The position numbers were made by a program, and so were the translations under genes. From the NCBI GenBank assembly GCA_025558095.1, contig JAIVFI010000011.1, positions 434,001-498,000 on the forward strand: DNA of 64,000 bases, given 5' to 3'. The notes beneath the pieces are model-generated. The model had not been told where the DNA came from, ran no database searches, and was given only the letters and a program-made list of their open reading frames with translations. The DNA comes from Hyaloraphidium curvatum. Its lineage: Eukaryota > Monoblepharomycota > Hyaloraphidiomycetes > Hyaloraphidiales > Hyaloraphidiaceae. Numbering within the stretch: position 1 is the stretch's first letter; each line of letters begins with the position of its first letter. Below are positions 36,581 through 49,627 of this stretch, in pieces.

Positions 36581-37968
36581 CTAGGGATGAGGATGGGGAT
36601 GGGAATGCGCGTGGGCCTCCTGCGGCGCCTCCTCGAGCGGACGGTTGAAGAGCAGGTCCTTCGGCACCGTCAGCCCCCAACCCCGGTAAAACCGCAACCG
36701 AACCCACTTTGAGCACCTGCGAAATCAACCCGTGCACCGCCTCGGAGGTGATCTTGGAGCTGTCCCGCGCGACCTTTGCCAGCGGCCCCTCGGCGTCCTT
36801 CTTCTTGCCGCCCTCGCCCGGCCCGCCGAACCCGCCCGCGCGACCGCCCTGCGAGATGGTCCCGTCCGCCTGCTCGATCTTGTCCGCGAGATCGAGGATC
36901 TGGCGCGCCGAGTACTCCCGGTTCTGCGCGGTCAAGGGCGGTACGTCGGTGAGCAGCTGTCCGCTGACCGCGCGCCCGACGAGACCGCACGGTGAGCAGC
37001 GGCGACTGCGACAGCGTGTTGACCCAGTACTTGTTCCACAGCAGCTCCAGCAGCCCCGTGTCCAGCCCCGACTTGAAGGTCGAGATCTCGAGCTGGTAGT
37101 ACTGCTTGGCGTGCACGCCAAAGTCCTCGATCTTGCTCAGCGGGATGGTCTGGTACTCGGAGGGACCCTCGTCGGGGGGCTTGTAGCCGGCGGGGTAGGT
37201 GCGGAAGGCGCCGATTTCGACCTTGCCGGCCGAGATGGTTCGGTTCGGGTCGATCTGAGGACGGCGGAGTCACGACGCGTCCCCGGGTCCGCGGCGCGCG
37301 GGAGAAACGCACGACGATGGCGAGCCACGGCTCTTGGTACTGCTGGTTCAGCATCTGCGTGCTCACGTCGATCCCCGAGAGCCAGCACCCGTACCCGGGA
37401 TGGCTGTGGTACCACCCGATAGCGTTCTCGAGCCTCCCGACCTGCCCCCGGAATCAGCGCCCCTCCCGGCACATGCGGCGGGCCGCGCACCTCCCGGATC
37501 TTCTGCAGGTACTCGACCATGTACTCGTACCCCTCCGCCGCCGCGTTCACGCGCGTCTCCGTGCCCTCGACGGGGAGCGCGAACGAGTCCATGACCACCA
37601 TCGTGTCGTCCATGATCTTGCCCTGCATGAGGCCCATGACCTCGATGTTGCCCCCCGAGCGCGCGTGCATGACCTGCGGCGGCGGGCGGGGTCAGCTCCG
37701 GCGCGGCAGGGCGGGGAGGCGTCCGCACCATCTTGATCAGCGCGACCGCCGATATCCGGACCTTCTTGAAATGATGCGGGCTGCCGGCGCGTCACGACGC
37801 GTCCCCCGGGGGGCGGAGGGGGGCCTACTCGGTGGACCACTTCTTGGCCGACAGCTGGCGCTGCTGCTCCGCGTTGTCGAAGCGGTAGATCGCGTCCGTG
37901 GCCGCGTCGATCTCCATGACGTTGTTCTCATGCTGCCAGTTCTTCAGGGCGGTCTTGCTGTCCGCCAT
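36581..37968 (-). CDS. CSN5: COP9 signalosome subunit 5 (JAMM deneddylase)
   Basis: Zinc isopeptidase that removes Nedd8 from cullins. Exons (minus): 37968-37829, 37780-37729, 37673-37491, 37441-37313, 37254-36991, 36923-36708, 36658-36581 (353 aa). [34 protein letters not shown], then the JAMM motif [14 protein letters not shown] with upstream Glu in the EVMGLMQGK block. Later blocks: [45 protein letters not shown]. The tail ends in [10 protein letters not shown], a small His/Pro extension. All six introns are phase-consistent. Divergent from GCP4 by 196 bp. Confidence 0.95.
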
Positions 37969-38164
37969 CGCGGCGCGCTGTCGGGCCGCCGGGGCCACGA
38001 ATCGAGCGCGAGTGGGGGAAAAGGGAACGGACACATGAGGAAGGGCGACAGCGTTCGAATTCCCTCCTTGTCCCTCCATTCTTCCGGAGTCTCCTTTCTT
38101 GATTCAGAATTAGGTTTCCCGTGCCTCTTTTCCGGCGGGCCGGGCTCGTGTCCTCGGCGCGGCC

Positions 38165-40667
38165 ATGATCCACGAGCTCCTCCTCGCCCTCTCGGGCATT
38201 CCGGGCGACGTCTTTGTCGCGGACGACGAGACCGGGTGCTACCGCATTCCGGACGAAATCGACTTTCTCCACTCTTCGGAGCGCTCCCTGCTCGAGGCCG
38301 TGGCGAAGCTGGGCTACGTGTACTGCCGGATCCGCGCGGTGCTCGAATCCTGGAGCAGCTCCGGGTCGGCGGCCCCCGCACGCGCCGACGCGCGCGTACC
38401 GAAGGACAGACGGCTGCAGAGCGCGGATGCCGGCGCGGAGAGGGAGCTGCCGTCGGCGTACCGGACGGCGCTGGCCAACGCGATCGAGGCCGAGGTGCTG
38501 GAAGGATACCGCGGGCTGATCGTGGAGAACGAGAAGCTGCTGCTTTCTGCGACGGCCCCGGACGACGAGGAGGTGCTCACGTCCATCGCCATGGTTTCGC
38601 ACACCTTTTCCAAGGTGAGGGCCGGCGGAGCCGCATAGACGGCACGCACGAGATGACCGGGCGGATCCCGCAGTACACAATCACCCTCCCTTACGTCTAC
38701 GACGTCGTCTCGGAAGTCCGAGCAGCCGGCATCGACATGCATGGCACCCGGCTTCTCTCATTCCTGCACTCGCGGAGCCACGTGGGCATCCCGCAGGTCC
38801 GCGACATGATGCGGGTCCTGCTGCGGCGCTGCGAGGACGTACTGCTCAAGCAGCTGTCGAGCTGGATGGTGCACGGGACCAACTTTGACCCCCACTCGGA
38901 CTGGTTCATCAAGGGGCAGGACGAAGAGGTTGCGGGACGGGGGGTCGGCGCCAACACGAGGCGCAGGGACAAGTCCAAGTGGTGGGCACTGTCGGGATCG
39001 CCGCCCATGGCTGTAGCAAACGGCGCACCTCTTCTTTCGCAGGCACACCGAGTTCACGCTGGAACCGGCTATGGTCCCCTCGTACGTTTCCGCCGAGACG
39101 GCGGAAGCCATCCTCTTTGTCGGCCGCGCGATGAACACGATGAGGACGTCGGGCTCCAATGATGGTAGGCGCAGTCGAAACTGACAAGGGCACATCATTG
39201 ACTCGAGGCAGCCGAGCTCGAATCGAGCATCCAGTCTCGCATCGCGGACCTCGAGGCGGGGGATGCCCCTTTGAGCTCCATCCAGTTCGACGCCGCCGTC
39301 GCCAGCATCCGGAAGGATGTCTCGGTCAAGATCTGGGACGTTGTCATGCGGGTCGGCGAGCTGGAGGCGATCATGAACGTCGGTCACCGTTCCGGCTGCC
39401 ATTTGTGGTATTGATCTGCTCCTGCCCACAAAGCTCTTCCGCACCGTCTTTCTGCTCGGCAACGGCCAGCTCTTTACCGCATTCATCGATGGCACCAACG
39501 AAGTGCTGGCCAAGGCGCATGCTCGGAAATCAGCGGTCAGGGAGCAAGGTTCGAATGGCAAATCCCTCGTCCCCTTCGAAACTCATGAGTAGCTTCCTAG
39601 ATATAATCCAGCTCTGGGGCGTCGTTGCGCGGGCGTTGCTATCTACGGACGACAACCTCGTGGAGTCGTTTCATTTCAGGGTTTTGGACAGGGCACAGAA
39701 CCCAGGTGAGCAAACGAGTGCGCCCGTTCTTCTGCTCTGCCCTAACAAGGGAGGCGACAGAACACTTGCCGTTTGACGACTTTCTCTTCGCCGTCCCGCT
39801 TCGCTTTTGCTACGATCTCAAGTGGCCGATGGACTTGATCTTCACGGACCGCGAGATGCAGAGGTGATTCTGATTCGACGACTTGGAAGCCTTTCCGACT
39901 CACTGGCGCCTTTGGTATCGCAGCTATTCGGTCGTGTTCACATTTCTCCTTGCAGTGAAGCAAACCCAGATGCAGCTGCAGCACGTCTTCCGCCTGATTG
40001 GGCGACAGACTGCTGATGCGGACATTGATGCTGGCGTGCGGCGCACAATGCAGAGCACCCGGACTTCGATGCAGTTCTTCCTGGACTCCCTCCTGCATTA
40101 CACGCAGTACGACATCCTGGAACCGGCCTTTGAGCAGCTCCTGCACGTCGTTCGGAGCCAGAAGGAGTTTGAGAACATCCAGAAGCACCACCGGGCCTTC
40201 CTCACTACCGTCATGACGGGCTGCTTCGTGGATGCGGAAATGTACAAGGGGGTGGGAAAGACGGTGCGGGAGACGCTGGAGCTTTGCCGGAAGTTCTGCG
40301 GCATTGCGGAGCGGCATGCCAGGGGCTCGCCGGAGTCTGTGGAAGCCGCGATCGGGGAGCTGGACGAGGTTCGCGCACGCGCTTCATCGCGGCGGCCCTT
40401 CAGGTTGACCTTCTCTGCAGGCATTTTGGCTCAAGATGTCGTCCATTTTTGAGTCGTTCTCAAGCCTTTCGAGCACGCTACGGCAGAACCAGTGCCTCGA
40501 CCAGCTGGTGCTTCGCCTCGACTTCAATGGTTTCCTCAGGTGAGCCGAATCTCGCCGTGTCGGTGCAATGCTCGACTGATCCGCACAACTATTCCAGCAC
40601 CGGGCGTGGAACGTCGTTAATCGAGAAGCGAGAGACAGAGCTTCGAGATTTGATGGCGTGGCAGTGA
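38165..40667 (+). CDS. TUBGCP4: Gamma-tubulin complex component 4 (GCP4)
   Basis: Spc97/Spc98-family subunit of the gamma-tubulin ring complex; nucleates microtubules. Exons: 38165-38614, 38674-38981, 39043-39164, 39212-39378, 39434-39548, 39601-39705, 39761-39863, 39924-40368, 40421-40539, 40598-40667 (667 aa; human 667). MIHELLLALSGIPGDVF start, CEDVLLKQLSSWMVHGTNFDPHSDWFI, SYVSAETAEAILFVGRAMN, TVFLLGNGQLFTAFID, FDDFLFAVPLRFCYDLKWPMDLIF, then the GRIP2 domain to AFWLKMSSIFESFSSL. Length and N-terminus specifically indicate GCP4 rather than GCP2/3. Intron density is high (nine). The next gene starts only 45 bp downstream on the same strand. Confidence 0.93.
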
Positions 40668-40712
40668 AGACGCAGTCAAACTCCGACCCACACACACCCA
40701 TCATTCTGTGTC

Positions 40713-42076
40713 ATGGAGGACGCGAAGCGAAAAGAGGCATTAGGTTTCTGCAGGCGCGCTTTATGATTTCCAGGATTCCGGTCTCATTCGCGTCGGTCCC
40801 GTCTCGGTGCTTCACGCGTTCAGGGTTCCTCAAGGAGGCCGACAAGGCGTGCGTTTCCCGCTTCTGCGGTCCGGTACCGCGACAATAGAACTGATTGGAG
40901 TTTGCGGCTATTGCATCGACGGTGCCGTTGGCGTTCGTCATGGTTTTGCCGCCAGCATGAAGCCGTCGAGCATGTTCGGCATGTTCAAGGGGAAGCCGGA
41001 CTACGACGCCGCAGCGGCCAACTACGACCGTGCGGGCGAGTATTGAATTGTCAACCGTGGGACAAGGACGTGGATCTGATGCGAAATGGACCCCAGCCGG
41101 GGCGTGGAAGCAGGCTAAGTCGTTCGAGGAGGCGGCCGAGACGTACATAAAGGCGGCCGAGTGCTATAGGCAACTCGACTCGTGCGGCAAGCAGCTCGTT
41201 CTTTCTTTCTCCAGTGTGTCATGACCTGTCTCCTAGCATGTTCATGGCCGCGAAAGCGACCGAGAACGCCGCTTCGATCTACGTCAACAACCTTAAGCTT
41301 CCCGCGAAGGCCTCTGCAGCCTACAAGATCACGAGCGAGTACTATGCAGCCAACGGTTTGTGGCCCGTGAGTCCTGGAGCTTGGGATTGACGTAGCGTCT
41401 GCAGGTACACCGGACAAGGCAGCGGATGCCCTGGAGAAGGCTGCGAAGCAGGTCGAGGGAACATCGTTCGACACGGCGATCGGCTACTACCAGGAGGCGT
41501 GCGAACTGCTAGAGACGGAAGACAAGGGGCGCTTCGCGACGGATGTTTACCGCCGCGCCATCTCCCTTTTGCTGAAGAACGGGCGATTGCCGGAGGCCGC
41601 GGAGTTCATGGGGAGGTTGGGTGGCAATCTGAGGGGATTGGGAAACCGCACGCAATTGCACAAGACCGCGTTGGGGCTTGTTGTTGTCCGGCTAGCTATG
41701 GGGGACGAGATCGGCGCGCAAAAGGCGATCAACGAGTTTGAGTGGGTGCACGCATGTACCGACGCCGGCGCTGGCTGACGGTTTGCTGACCATTCGTAGC
41801 GGTGATGGCTTCTCCAACAGCGAGGAAGGCGCTGCGGCGAACGATCTTCTCGCGGCACTGACGACGGCAGACGCGGATAAGCTGCAATCGGTGCTCTCGC
41901 GCCACGTTGTTTCGTACCTGGGTAATGAGGTTACACGCCTTTCGCGGACACTGAAGGTGCCCGAGGGCCGCACTGCGCCGCCTGCCGCGCCCGCGCCCTC
42001 GGCCGACGAGCTCCAAAGAGCGACTGGTGCCATCACGGACCTGCAGGACGAGATCGAAGAAGAAGGGATCATGTAG
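40713..42076 (+). CDS. NAPG: Gamma-SNAP
   Basis: Soluble NSF-attachment protein paralogue acting in SNARE complex disassembly. Exons: 40713-40743, 40824-40848, 40956-41035, 41097-41181, 41237-41355, 41405-41741, 41800-42076 (317 aa; human 312). The first exons join as MEDAKRKEALGFLKEADKAMKPSSMFGMFKGKPDYDAAAANYDRAAGAWKQAKSFEEA when a 25-nt exon is recognised, matching the family start (KAEKYLK..WKPDYDSAA). Later blocks: AASIYVNN, ITSEYYAANGTPDKAADALEKAAK, DGDGFSNSEEGAAANDLL. Intron 3 (41036-41096) requires a GC donor (GCGAGT); the frame hits a stop otherwise. The C-terminus is acidic. Confidence 0.88.
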
Positions 42077-42145
42077 CGAGGACTGGGTATTCTCCTTCAG
42101 CATGGGAACCGGCTACAGTGACTCGTCGTGATGTGTCCCTCTTCG

Positions 42146-43205
<1,060 letters not shown>

Positions 43206-43278
43206 GGTTTGTGAGCTGATCACCCCCATTCGCGACGCTAGCGCGCCCTCACCACCCCGCGTCGTCGGGGACTGAAGG

Positions 43279-46200
43279 ATGGTCGCCGGCCGCGGACTGC
43301 CGCCGGTCCCGCCGGAAGGTATGTTTCTATCCAGGCGGAGCGTTCAAGGCCCGGAAGCCGTTCTCTCGAGCCGTTTGGATCCCCCGCGGTCCTCCGACGG
43401 CAATCTGGCCGCCCTCCAACCGTCGCACAGCCTCTGACCCTCCGTCTCCTCATCGCCCCTCTGCACACGTTTGCTACCCTGCTCACCTCTTTGCGCTGCA
43501 GTCCAGGAGCGCCTGGACGAACTGCGGGCGCAATGGCAGTTTGCAGCCGTCTGCCAGGTGGGATCCCGCGTCCCGGGCTCCCGGCGGCCGCGATTTCGGC
43601 TGACACCGTGTGCGAATGAATTGCCGCGCCGCTCGGATCGCCAACGTACTGGCTCTGGCAGTTCTTTCACCTGTTCCACACCGCCTACGGCTGGGACAGC
43701 TTCGACACCGACGTGGGACCAGGGCATCCCTCTTGCTCCGGATCCCGCTGTTGGCTGACTGTGGCTTTGTTGCCGGCTGTCCAGACTTTCGAGCAAGAGA
43801 TGATTGCGGACGGGTTGAACTCGCACATTGTCGACATCGTAATCAAGCTTCTCCGCACACTCTCCGGCAACCCTCGGGGGATCGGGCAAGTGTCGCGCTG
43901 CCCGCCAGCCGCACCCTTGCACATCATTGACCTTTCGGTCGTGCCGTCTTGCAGAATCCATAACTGGGAGCATCACGTCCGGGAGCAGCACCTGCTGCAC
44001 GGCATCGAGGACAACCCGTTCGGAGAGGACGAGGTTGCCTTCTTCGACCTCCCACTTCTCAAAAGAGTATGTGGTCGACTTTCCGGCGCGAGATCTATTC
44101 CTATCGCCATGGTTAACGACCTTCTCGCTTTCTCCGCCTTCCGCCTTTGTCCCCCGCGCTGACTTGCCGCGGACACCGTTCGCAGCTCTTTGTCATCCAC
44201 AACTTGACAGAATGGCAATGGGACAACCCGCACAAGTTCCGCGCCATGCTTCGGATGGACGAAGACAGCGACACTGAAGAGGAATGGGTGGGTCCCATCT
44301 GGGCTGCTCGACCTCCTTCGATCTCGCTGACTCGTCCCGACAGCGCATCCAACCAATCGGCATAGACTCCTCTGGGCATTACTACTGGTTGTTCGATGGT
44401 CAGTTTTGTCTCAATACTTTTTGTGCTGCCGAGCTTGTTGTCAACTTACGCGTGCACGATCCAGACAACCGCCTGTACAAAGAGACGCTTCCTGCGCGGA
44501 AGAAGAAGGCCGCGCGTCGAAAGGGGAAGGATGAGGATGAGGAGCCGGAAGAGGAGGCCAAATGGGAGCTCGTCTGCCTGACCAAGGACGACTGGGTCGA
44601 GTTTCCGAAGCAGTTTGCGGAATCGACCAATTCGGGCGACAAGAACCTCGTCAAGTACGTCACGGAGAACGTTTTGCCGAAGGTGGTGGAGGTGCTTTCG
44701 GTGGGTCCTGCACGTCGCAATGGTCTCGTTGCCTGGGCTAAAGTCGGCATCAGGAAATCGAGCAGGAACGCAGGCGGCAGGAAGCGATCATGAACGCCCG
44801 GCGATCGACCCGTGTGCAGGCCAAGGAACTCCACAAATTGGAACAGGATCGGGTCGATTCGATCAAGAGGGAGTCGGAGGCACAGCGCCGTGCCGAGGAG
44901 GAGAAGCAGCACCAGGAGCGGATGCGCAACACGGCCGAGTCGCGAGCGGCGCGTGCCCTCGAGAGGGAGCTCAAGATGCAGATGCAGTGGGCCCAGGAGC
45001 AGGCGGAAAAGGACGAGGAGGAGCGCCAGCGCCTGCGGAAGGAGCGCCAGGCCGAAGCGCGCAAGGCTGCGGCCGCTGCGCCGGGCGGGCACAAGCGCAA
45101 GCGTGCGCCGGGGGAGCTGCCGCCGGACGACTTCGAGGACGAAGAGTACTGGTGGTTCAACTGCGGCTGCGGTGCCGAGGGCGAGAACTACGACGACGGC
45201 ACCGAAATGATCGAGTGCGACCGCTGCCACGTGTGGCAGCACACGGCGTGCTTGGGCGTGGACAGCTCCAAGTTCCGCGGGAAGGAATTCTTCTGCCCCG
45301 CATGTGAGCACGGGAAGCGCGCCAAGGTGCGGAAGGCGCCCCGCAGAACCGCGGACGAGGACGAGCGTGCCGGAGCCAGCGACTTTAGCGACCACCCCAC
45401 GGACGAGGACGATGATGGCGACGGGCGGTCGGACCCCGGCGATGGGACGGACGTTTCGGACTTTGGCGAAGGACGCCGGCGGAGGCCTGCAAGGGCGAAA
45501 CCGAAGCCGAGACCGTCGGCTTCTGCTGTGCCCGCTTCGCGCCCTCGGGCGCCGCCCAAGCAGCGCACCGCGCCTCCGCGAGCCCCGCCACAGCAGTCGC
45601 TCTTCAGGGGCCCGGCTCGCCCACCTGGGCCCGGGCCGCAAGCTGGCACGTTCAGGCCGGCCATGAACAGGCCTCCGAGCTCTTTGCCACCTGCCACCCG
45701 GCTGCCGAACGGAATGGCCGCGATCGGACCGTACCAGAACTCGCAGTCGGCGCCGCCCGGAGTGCCCTTCTCCTACATGCCCAACGGAGCGCATCCGATG
45801 GCCATTGGTGGCATGTTCCCACCCCAGTACCGCATGCCCTACGGTCTACCGCCCTCAGGCGCCTTCCCGCAGCAGGCATGGAGGCCCCAACAACCGATGC
45901 GACCCGGTGCTCCCACTGGATTCCCTTCGCTGCCCATGCCGCTTCCTGTGGGACCCGCGCAGCAGCAGCAACAGCAGCAGCAATACCGGCCGACGCAATA
46001 CCCGCAACTACCTCGGCCCCAGCAGTTTGCGCCCAATACCCAGGGGCTGTCGCCGATGCCCGGAATGAACCCGAACGCGGCGCCGGCGACGGCGGCGCCT
46101 TTCTTCCCCAGTTTCCCGCTGCCTTCGGGTGTGAGCTACGGATCGCGGCCCCAGCAGAACGCGCCTCTTCTTGCGCCGATGCAGTACAACCCGGGCAAGG

Positions 46201-46376
46201 TCTCTCAGGGCCCCGGCTTGCCGTCTGCATCTTCGGCGACGACGCTGCTCAACGGCGATCCTGCACAAAGCCACGCGGCGCAGAAGTTGCCGGCGCCGCC
46301 CCAGGTCCCTCCGCTGCCCGCGCAGTTCGCGCCCGAACAGCCCCGTTTCAACGGGAACATGAATCCCCTAGCCTAG
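43279..46376 (+). CDS. DDT/WHIM-PHD chromatin-remodelling-associated protein (RSF1/CECR2-like)
   Basis: Probable ISWI-type remodeller accessory subunit. Exons: 43279-43318, 43502-43557, 43662-43712, 43785-43885, 43955-44066, 44186-44287, 44344-44398, 44465-44700, 44754-46376 (791 aa). N-terminal DDT/WHIM-like region: QERLDELRAQWQFAAVCQFFHLFHTAYGWDSFDTD, LKRLFVIHNLTEWQWDNPHKFRAML, RIQPIGIDSSGHYYWLFDDNRLYKE. A basic coiled coil (about residues 255-340) follows, then a PHD finger with CGCGAEGENYDDGTEMIECDRCHVWQHTACLGV and FFCPAC. The C-terminus (about 430-791) is Pro/Gln-rich with a short polyQ. Intron 4 (43886-43954) needs a GC donor (GCAAGT) to keep frame. Introns 1, 2 and 5 (183, 104 and 119 nt) are long for this genome. 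The subtype among RSF1, CECR2 and BAZ-like proteins is uncertain. Confidence 0.8.
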
Positions 46377-47822
46377 CTCTTCCACCTGTAGATTTGATTA
46401 TCTATCTCGATTTTCCTCGAAGCAATCTTGGACCGGAAGTGTCGCGATCTTTCAAAGTGGGAGCAATCACAGGTATGTTCTCTGCTTTGGGCCTTGCCAC
46501 TCTTCACTAATCATCCTACATCTTCGTTGAAAAGATACCATGCTCATGATTATTTTAAGGTGGACCCGATGCTGGGTGGTGATGCGTCCTTCCTGGCCCT
46601 CCTGGAGGCGGCTCATGCTCGGGGCATAAAGGTTGTCCTGGACGGCGTGTTCAACCATGCTTCTCGCGGCTTTCTCCAATTCCACGACGTCGCAGAGAAC
46701 GGACAACACAGTCCCTACCGGGACTGGTTCATAACCCGCGACTTTCCCCTTGCACCATACCCGTGCCCCAGCAAGCTCCACACTTCCCCCGTGGATTGCA
46801 ACTACGCCTGCTGGTGGGGGCTTCCTGCGCTGCCCAAGTTCAACACGGACACGCCCGCGGTCAGGGAGTTCCTCTATGGCGTCGCATGCCACTACATCCG
46901 CTTGGGGATTGACGGCTGGAGGCTAGATGTGCCGAACGAGATAGCTGACGACTCTTTTTGGCAAGAGTTCCGGACATGCGTGAAGGCGCTGAACCCGGAG
47001 GCGTACATCGTGGGAGAAATTTGGGACGATGCGACACGGTGGCTCCAGGGCGACCAGTTCGACGCCACGATGAACTATGCATTCACGAGGTTCTGCCTCG
47101 GCTGCTTCGGCAAGGAGACCCTGGATGAGGATTCGTTGAAGGGGACCGGCATGGGCGTCGTGAAGCGCTATAAGAGCGGCATGCAAGCGCTTGGCGACCT
47201 TGATGCAGAGCTCGATCGCTACGACTGGAACATCACCCAGGTCCAGCTCAACTTGCTCGGATCGCACGACACGCCCCGCTTCCTCACGTGCGTCCAGGGC
47301 GATGCATCGGCGTACAGCCTCTCCGTCCTCCTCGGGGTGTCCCTGCCGGGTGCTTTCTGCGTGTACTACGGTGACGAGGTCGGCATGGAGGGCGGACGCG
47401 ACCCCGACTGCAGACGTTCGATGATCTGGGACGACAAGAGCCTTTGGGACGAAGAGCAGCTGGCTTTCGTCAAGAGGATGCTCGCGATCCGCCACGCCCA
47501 TCCGGTTCTCAGGAGGGGACGCTTCAAACCTCTCTGCGGCGACATGCATCACCTAGCGTTTGCTTTTGAACGGCGCATCCAGCGCGGGGAGGACAAGCGG
47601 TTCGAACCGGCAACGGCGATCGTGGTGATGAATGCGGACCACCGGCAAGTGGACGTACACTTGGAAGAGTGTGAGCCGGGGACGTACTTCGATCTCGTCG
47701 GCGGAACTGGGCCGGTGGGCGAGGGCGCGATCCAAGTCGTCGTGGAAGGTGATGGGCGGGTGCAGATCACCGTTGCGGAGAGGACGGGCCTTGTGCTCTT
47801 GCGCTCACAGAGTTCTTTGTGA
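46370..47822 (+). CDS. 5'-truncated GH13 neopullulanase/maltogenic-amylase-like enzyme (bacterial type)
   Basis: Glycoside hydrolase family 13 sequence most like bacterial neopullulanases/cyclomaltodextrinases. Coding parts: 46370-46472 and 46535-47822, joined across a 62-nt intron to give TGSVAIFQSGSNHRYHAHDYFKVDP. Conserved regions I-IV are intact: VVLDGVFNH, GIDGWRLDVPNEI (nucleophile Asp codon 46926-46928), IVGEIWDD (acid/base Glu) and LNLLGSHDTPRFL. PGAFCVYYGDEVGMEGGRDPDCR follows. The N-terminal beta-sandwich and first barrel strand (about 150-180 residues) are missing: the frame opens at 46370, overlapping the last bases of the PHD gene, with no in-frame ATG until 46569. The last 1.29 kb have no intron, unlike neighbours. 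It is either a relic of a transferred gene or its 5' end was lost in assembly. Confidence 0.75.
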
Positions 47823-47972
47823 TTTGATTCGAAGGCCCTTATTGCCGGCTTGGGCGGAATATTGCCTCTTTGTGCGCGAAACGCGAAGTCGCAGATTGAA
47901 GTAGTGACTAGAGAAGGATGAAAGGGCGCTGTGCGGTCCCCATTTTGATTCTGCGGGCCGCAAGCACCCGCG

Positions 47973-48462
47973 ATGTCCTCCTCATTGAGAACGAAAGTTC
48001 AGTCTTCGTATTCTTCGTCCTATTCGTCGGCAACGCGCCGACGCGGCGATGTGGACCCCTCGCAACCGGACACTGTGCCTTTGCTCCCCACGGACAATGC
48101 CTCGCTCGCGGCGATGAGCCTCGAGGAACGACGGCGGCTTATCGAGAAGCTCGAGGCGCGGGAGAAATCGATGTGCTGCATGGGCCTGATTCGCCTGCCA
48201 ACGACCGTCTGGGGAAACCTGGCCGTCGCCGCGGCGCTCTTTGTCGGGTTCATCCTCGTCGTTCTCGCCTTCCAGGAGGCAATGGATATTCAGAGGGTGG
48301 GTCAAGAACTGCCCTTTGGGCCGTACCGCTGCTGAATTGTTCGTGCAGGCGAACATGGACGAGGCGAAGCTAGCCAAGGCCCGTGAGAACATCCAGCACC
48401 TGGGCAACGCGACGGTGAACGCTTCGGAGCTCGCCGCGCGTTTCCATTCCGACTCGACGTGA
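47973..48462 (+). CDS. Small single-pass membrane protein, unknown
   Basis: Exons: 47973-48296, 48349-48462 (145 aa). I do not recognise a family. Ser/Arg-rich N-terminus, a short charged helix (SLEERRRLIEKLEAREKS, about residues 49-66), a CCM pair, then one transmembrane segment at about residues 80-100 (WGNLAVAAALFVGFILVVLAF), and a short helical tail with an NAT N-glycosylation-type sequon. The single 52-nt intron (GTGGGT donor) closes in frame. Orientation and partner are unknown. It lies between the GH13 fragment and a convergent GGCT-like gene. Confidence 0.65.
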
Positions 48463-48493
48463 TACCACACAAAGACATGTGAACTACACAAGA

Positions 48494-49627
48494 TCAGGCG
48501 CCTGACGACCGCGGGTCGGAGCTTTCATCGATTGCGGCCACAAGGATTGTATCGCCGGGCTTATCGTGGTGTTGCTCTGCCCCGGCGATGCCCGCGATCG
48601 GCGCCGGCGGCGGCAGGGGCGGGAGCGGCGGGATGCCGGAGTTGTCCGTCCCGCTGCCCAGGACGTGCCGGAGCACGTAATCGTGGAGCACCCAGGTCAT
48701 CGTCCGGATGGGCAGCAGCCAGAACTTCTGGATGAAATACGTCCCACGCCCTCCGGGTTCCAGCTGGAGGCGGGACGTGAGCAGGAAGGCGGGGATGACG
48801 AGGGTGCTGCAGGGAAGCGAAGCGGGGTCAGACTACCGCCGGAAAGTGTCATGCACGAGCAACCTACCCCATGATTGCAATGGAGATGAGTCGGCCAATC
48901 TTGCGGCCCCAAGTGGCGGACGAGTCGTAGTGTGGGATCGATTCGAGATAGCTGACGTAGCTCGGATCGACGCCGCCCTGTTTCGCCCCGTCCACGACCA
49001 GCTCCTTGTAGCGCGCAGAGCAGAGGAGGTTGAACCAGACTTTCGACCCCGCTCCGAGGCTGAGAACGCGGTGGAAGGTCCTCGGGGTCCCGGAAGTGCT
49101 CTCCGCTGTCACTTCCACAATCGAATAGCCCATCGACGGCTGGCCGCCGCCTCCTTCCTGGAAGAAATGAGGCGAAATCAGGCAACCGTCGTATGCCAAC
49201 TGCAGCGAGAACCTACGGTCGCAACAATCTTCAGAAATTCGTCGCTAGTGATGCGATGGCACACCCCGTGGCAGTCCGGCTCGCTCTCCGGGGCATCCGC
49301 CGGTCGCGGTATAAGGACACCAAAGGCAGGTTCTAGGAACGGGGCTCCGCGGGCGGCATACCGCATTACCCATCCAGGGACCTTCACCGGAACCGACTCC
49401 TTCGGGAACACCTTCCGGCGGCCAGAGAGCACCTTGCTGTTGTTGTTGGAGCCATAGGATAGGTACCAGCAGTGCCCAGTCTCATCGGCCGCAGCCACTG
49501 ACTCGACGTAGGCTCTGAGCTTCCGAGCCACGGCTTCCGGCGGGTCGTCCACGGTGGGGAGCGAAGGTGCCGGCGCTGCCGTGGTCCCCACGGTAACCGC
49601 GGTTGCCTCCACCGAAGGCGTAGCCAT
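48494..49627 (-). CDS. Gamma-glutamylcyclotransferase-like protein with C-terminal membrane segment
   Basis: AIG2/GGCT-fold enzyme family. Exons (minus): 49627-49217, 49157-48868, 48806-48494 (337 aa). CWYLSYGSNNNSKVLSGRRKVFP carries the YGSN substrate loop. It continues with VCHRITSDEFLKIVATEGGGG, formed at the first junction, where the Glu corresponds to the family catalytic acid. A later hydrophobic stretch (GRLISIAIMGTLVIPAFLL) created at the second junction suggests a C-terminal membrane anchor, followed by a region ending in Pro-rich PPLPPLPPPAP. Substrate (glutathione-type or secondary metabolite) cannot be read from sequence. Confidence 0.83.

Noticed and set aside
43319..43501. snoRNA in the 183-nt intron of the PHD gene
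   Set aside because: No box C, no H/ACA layout recognisable by eye.
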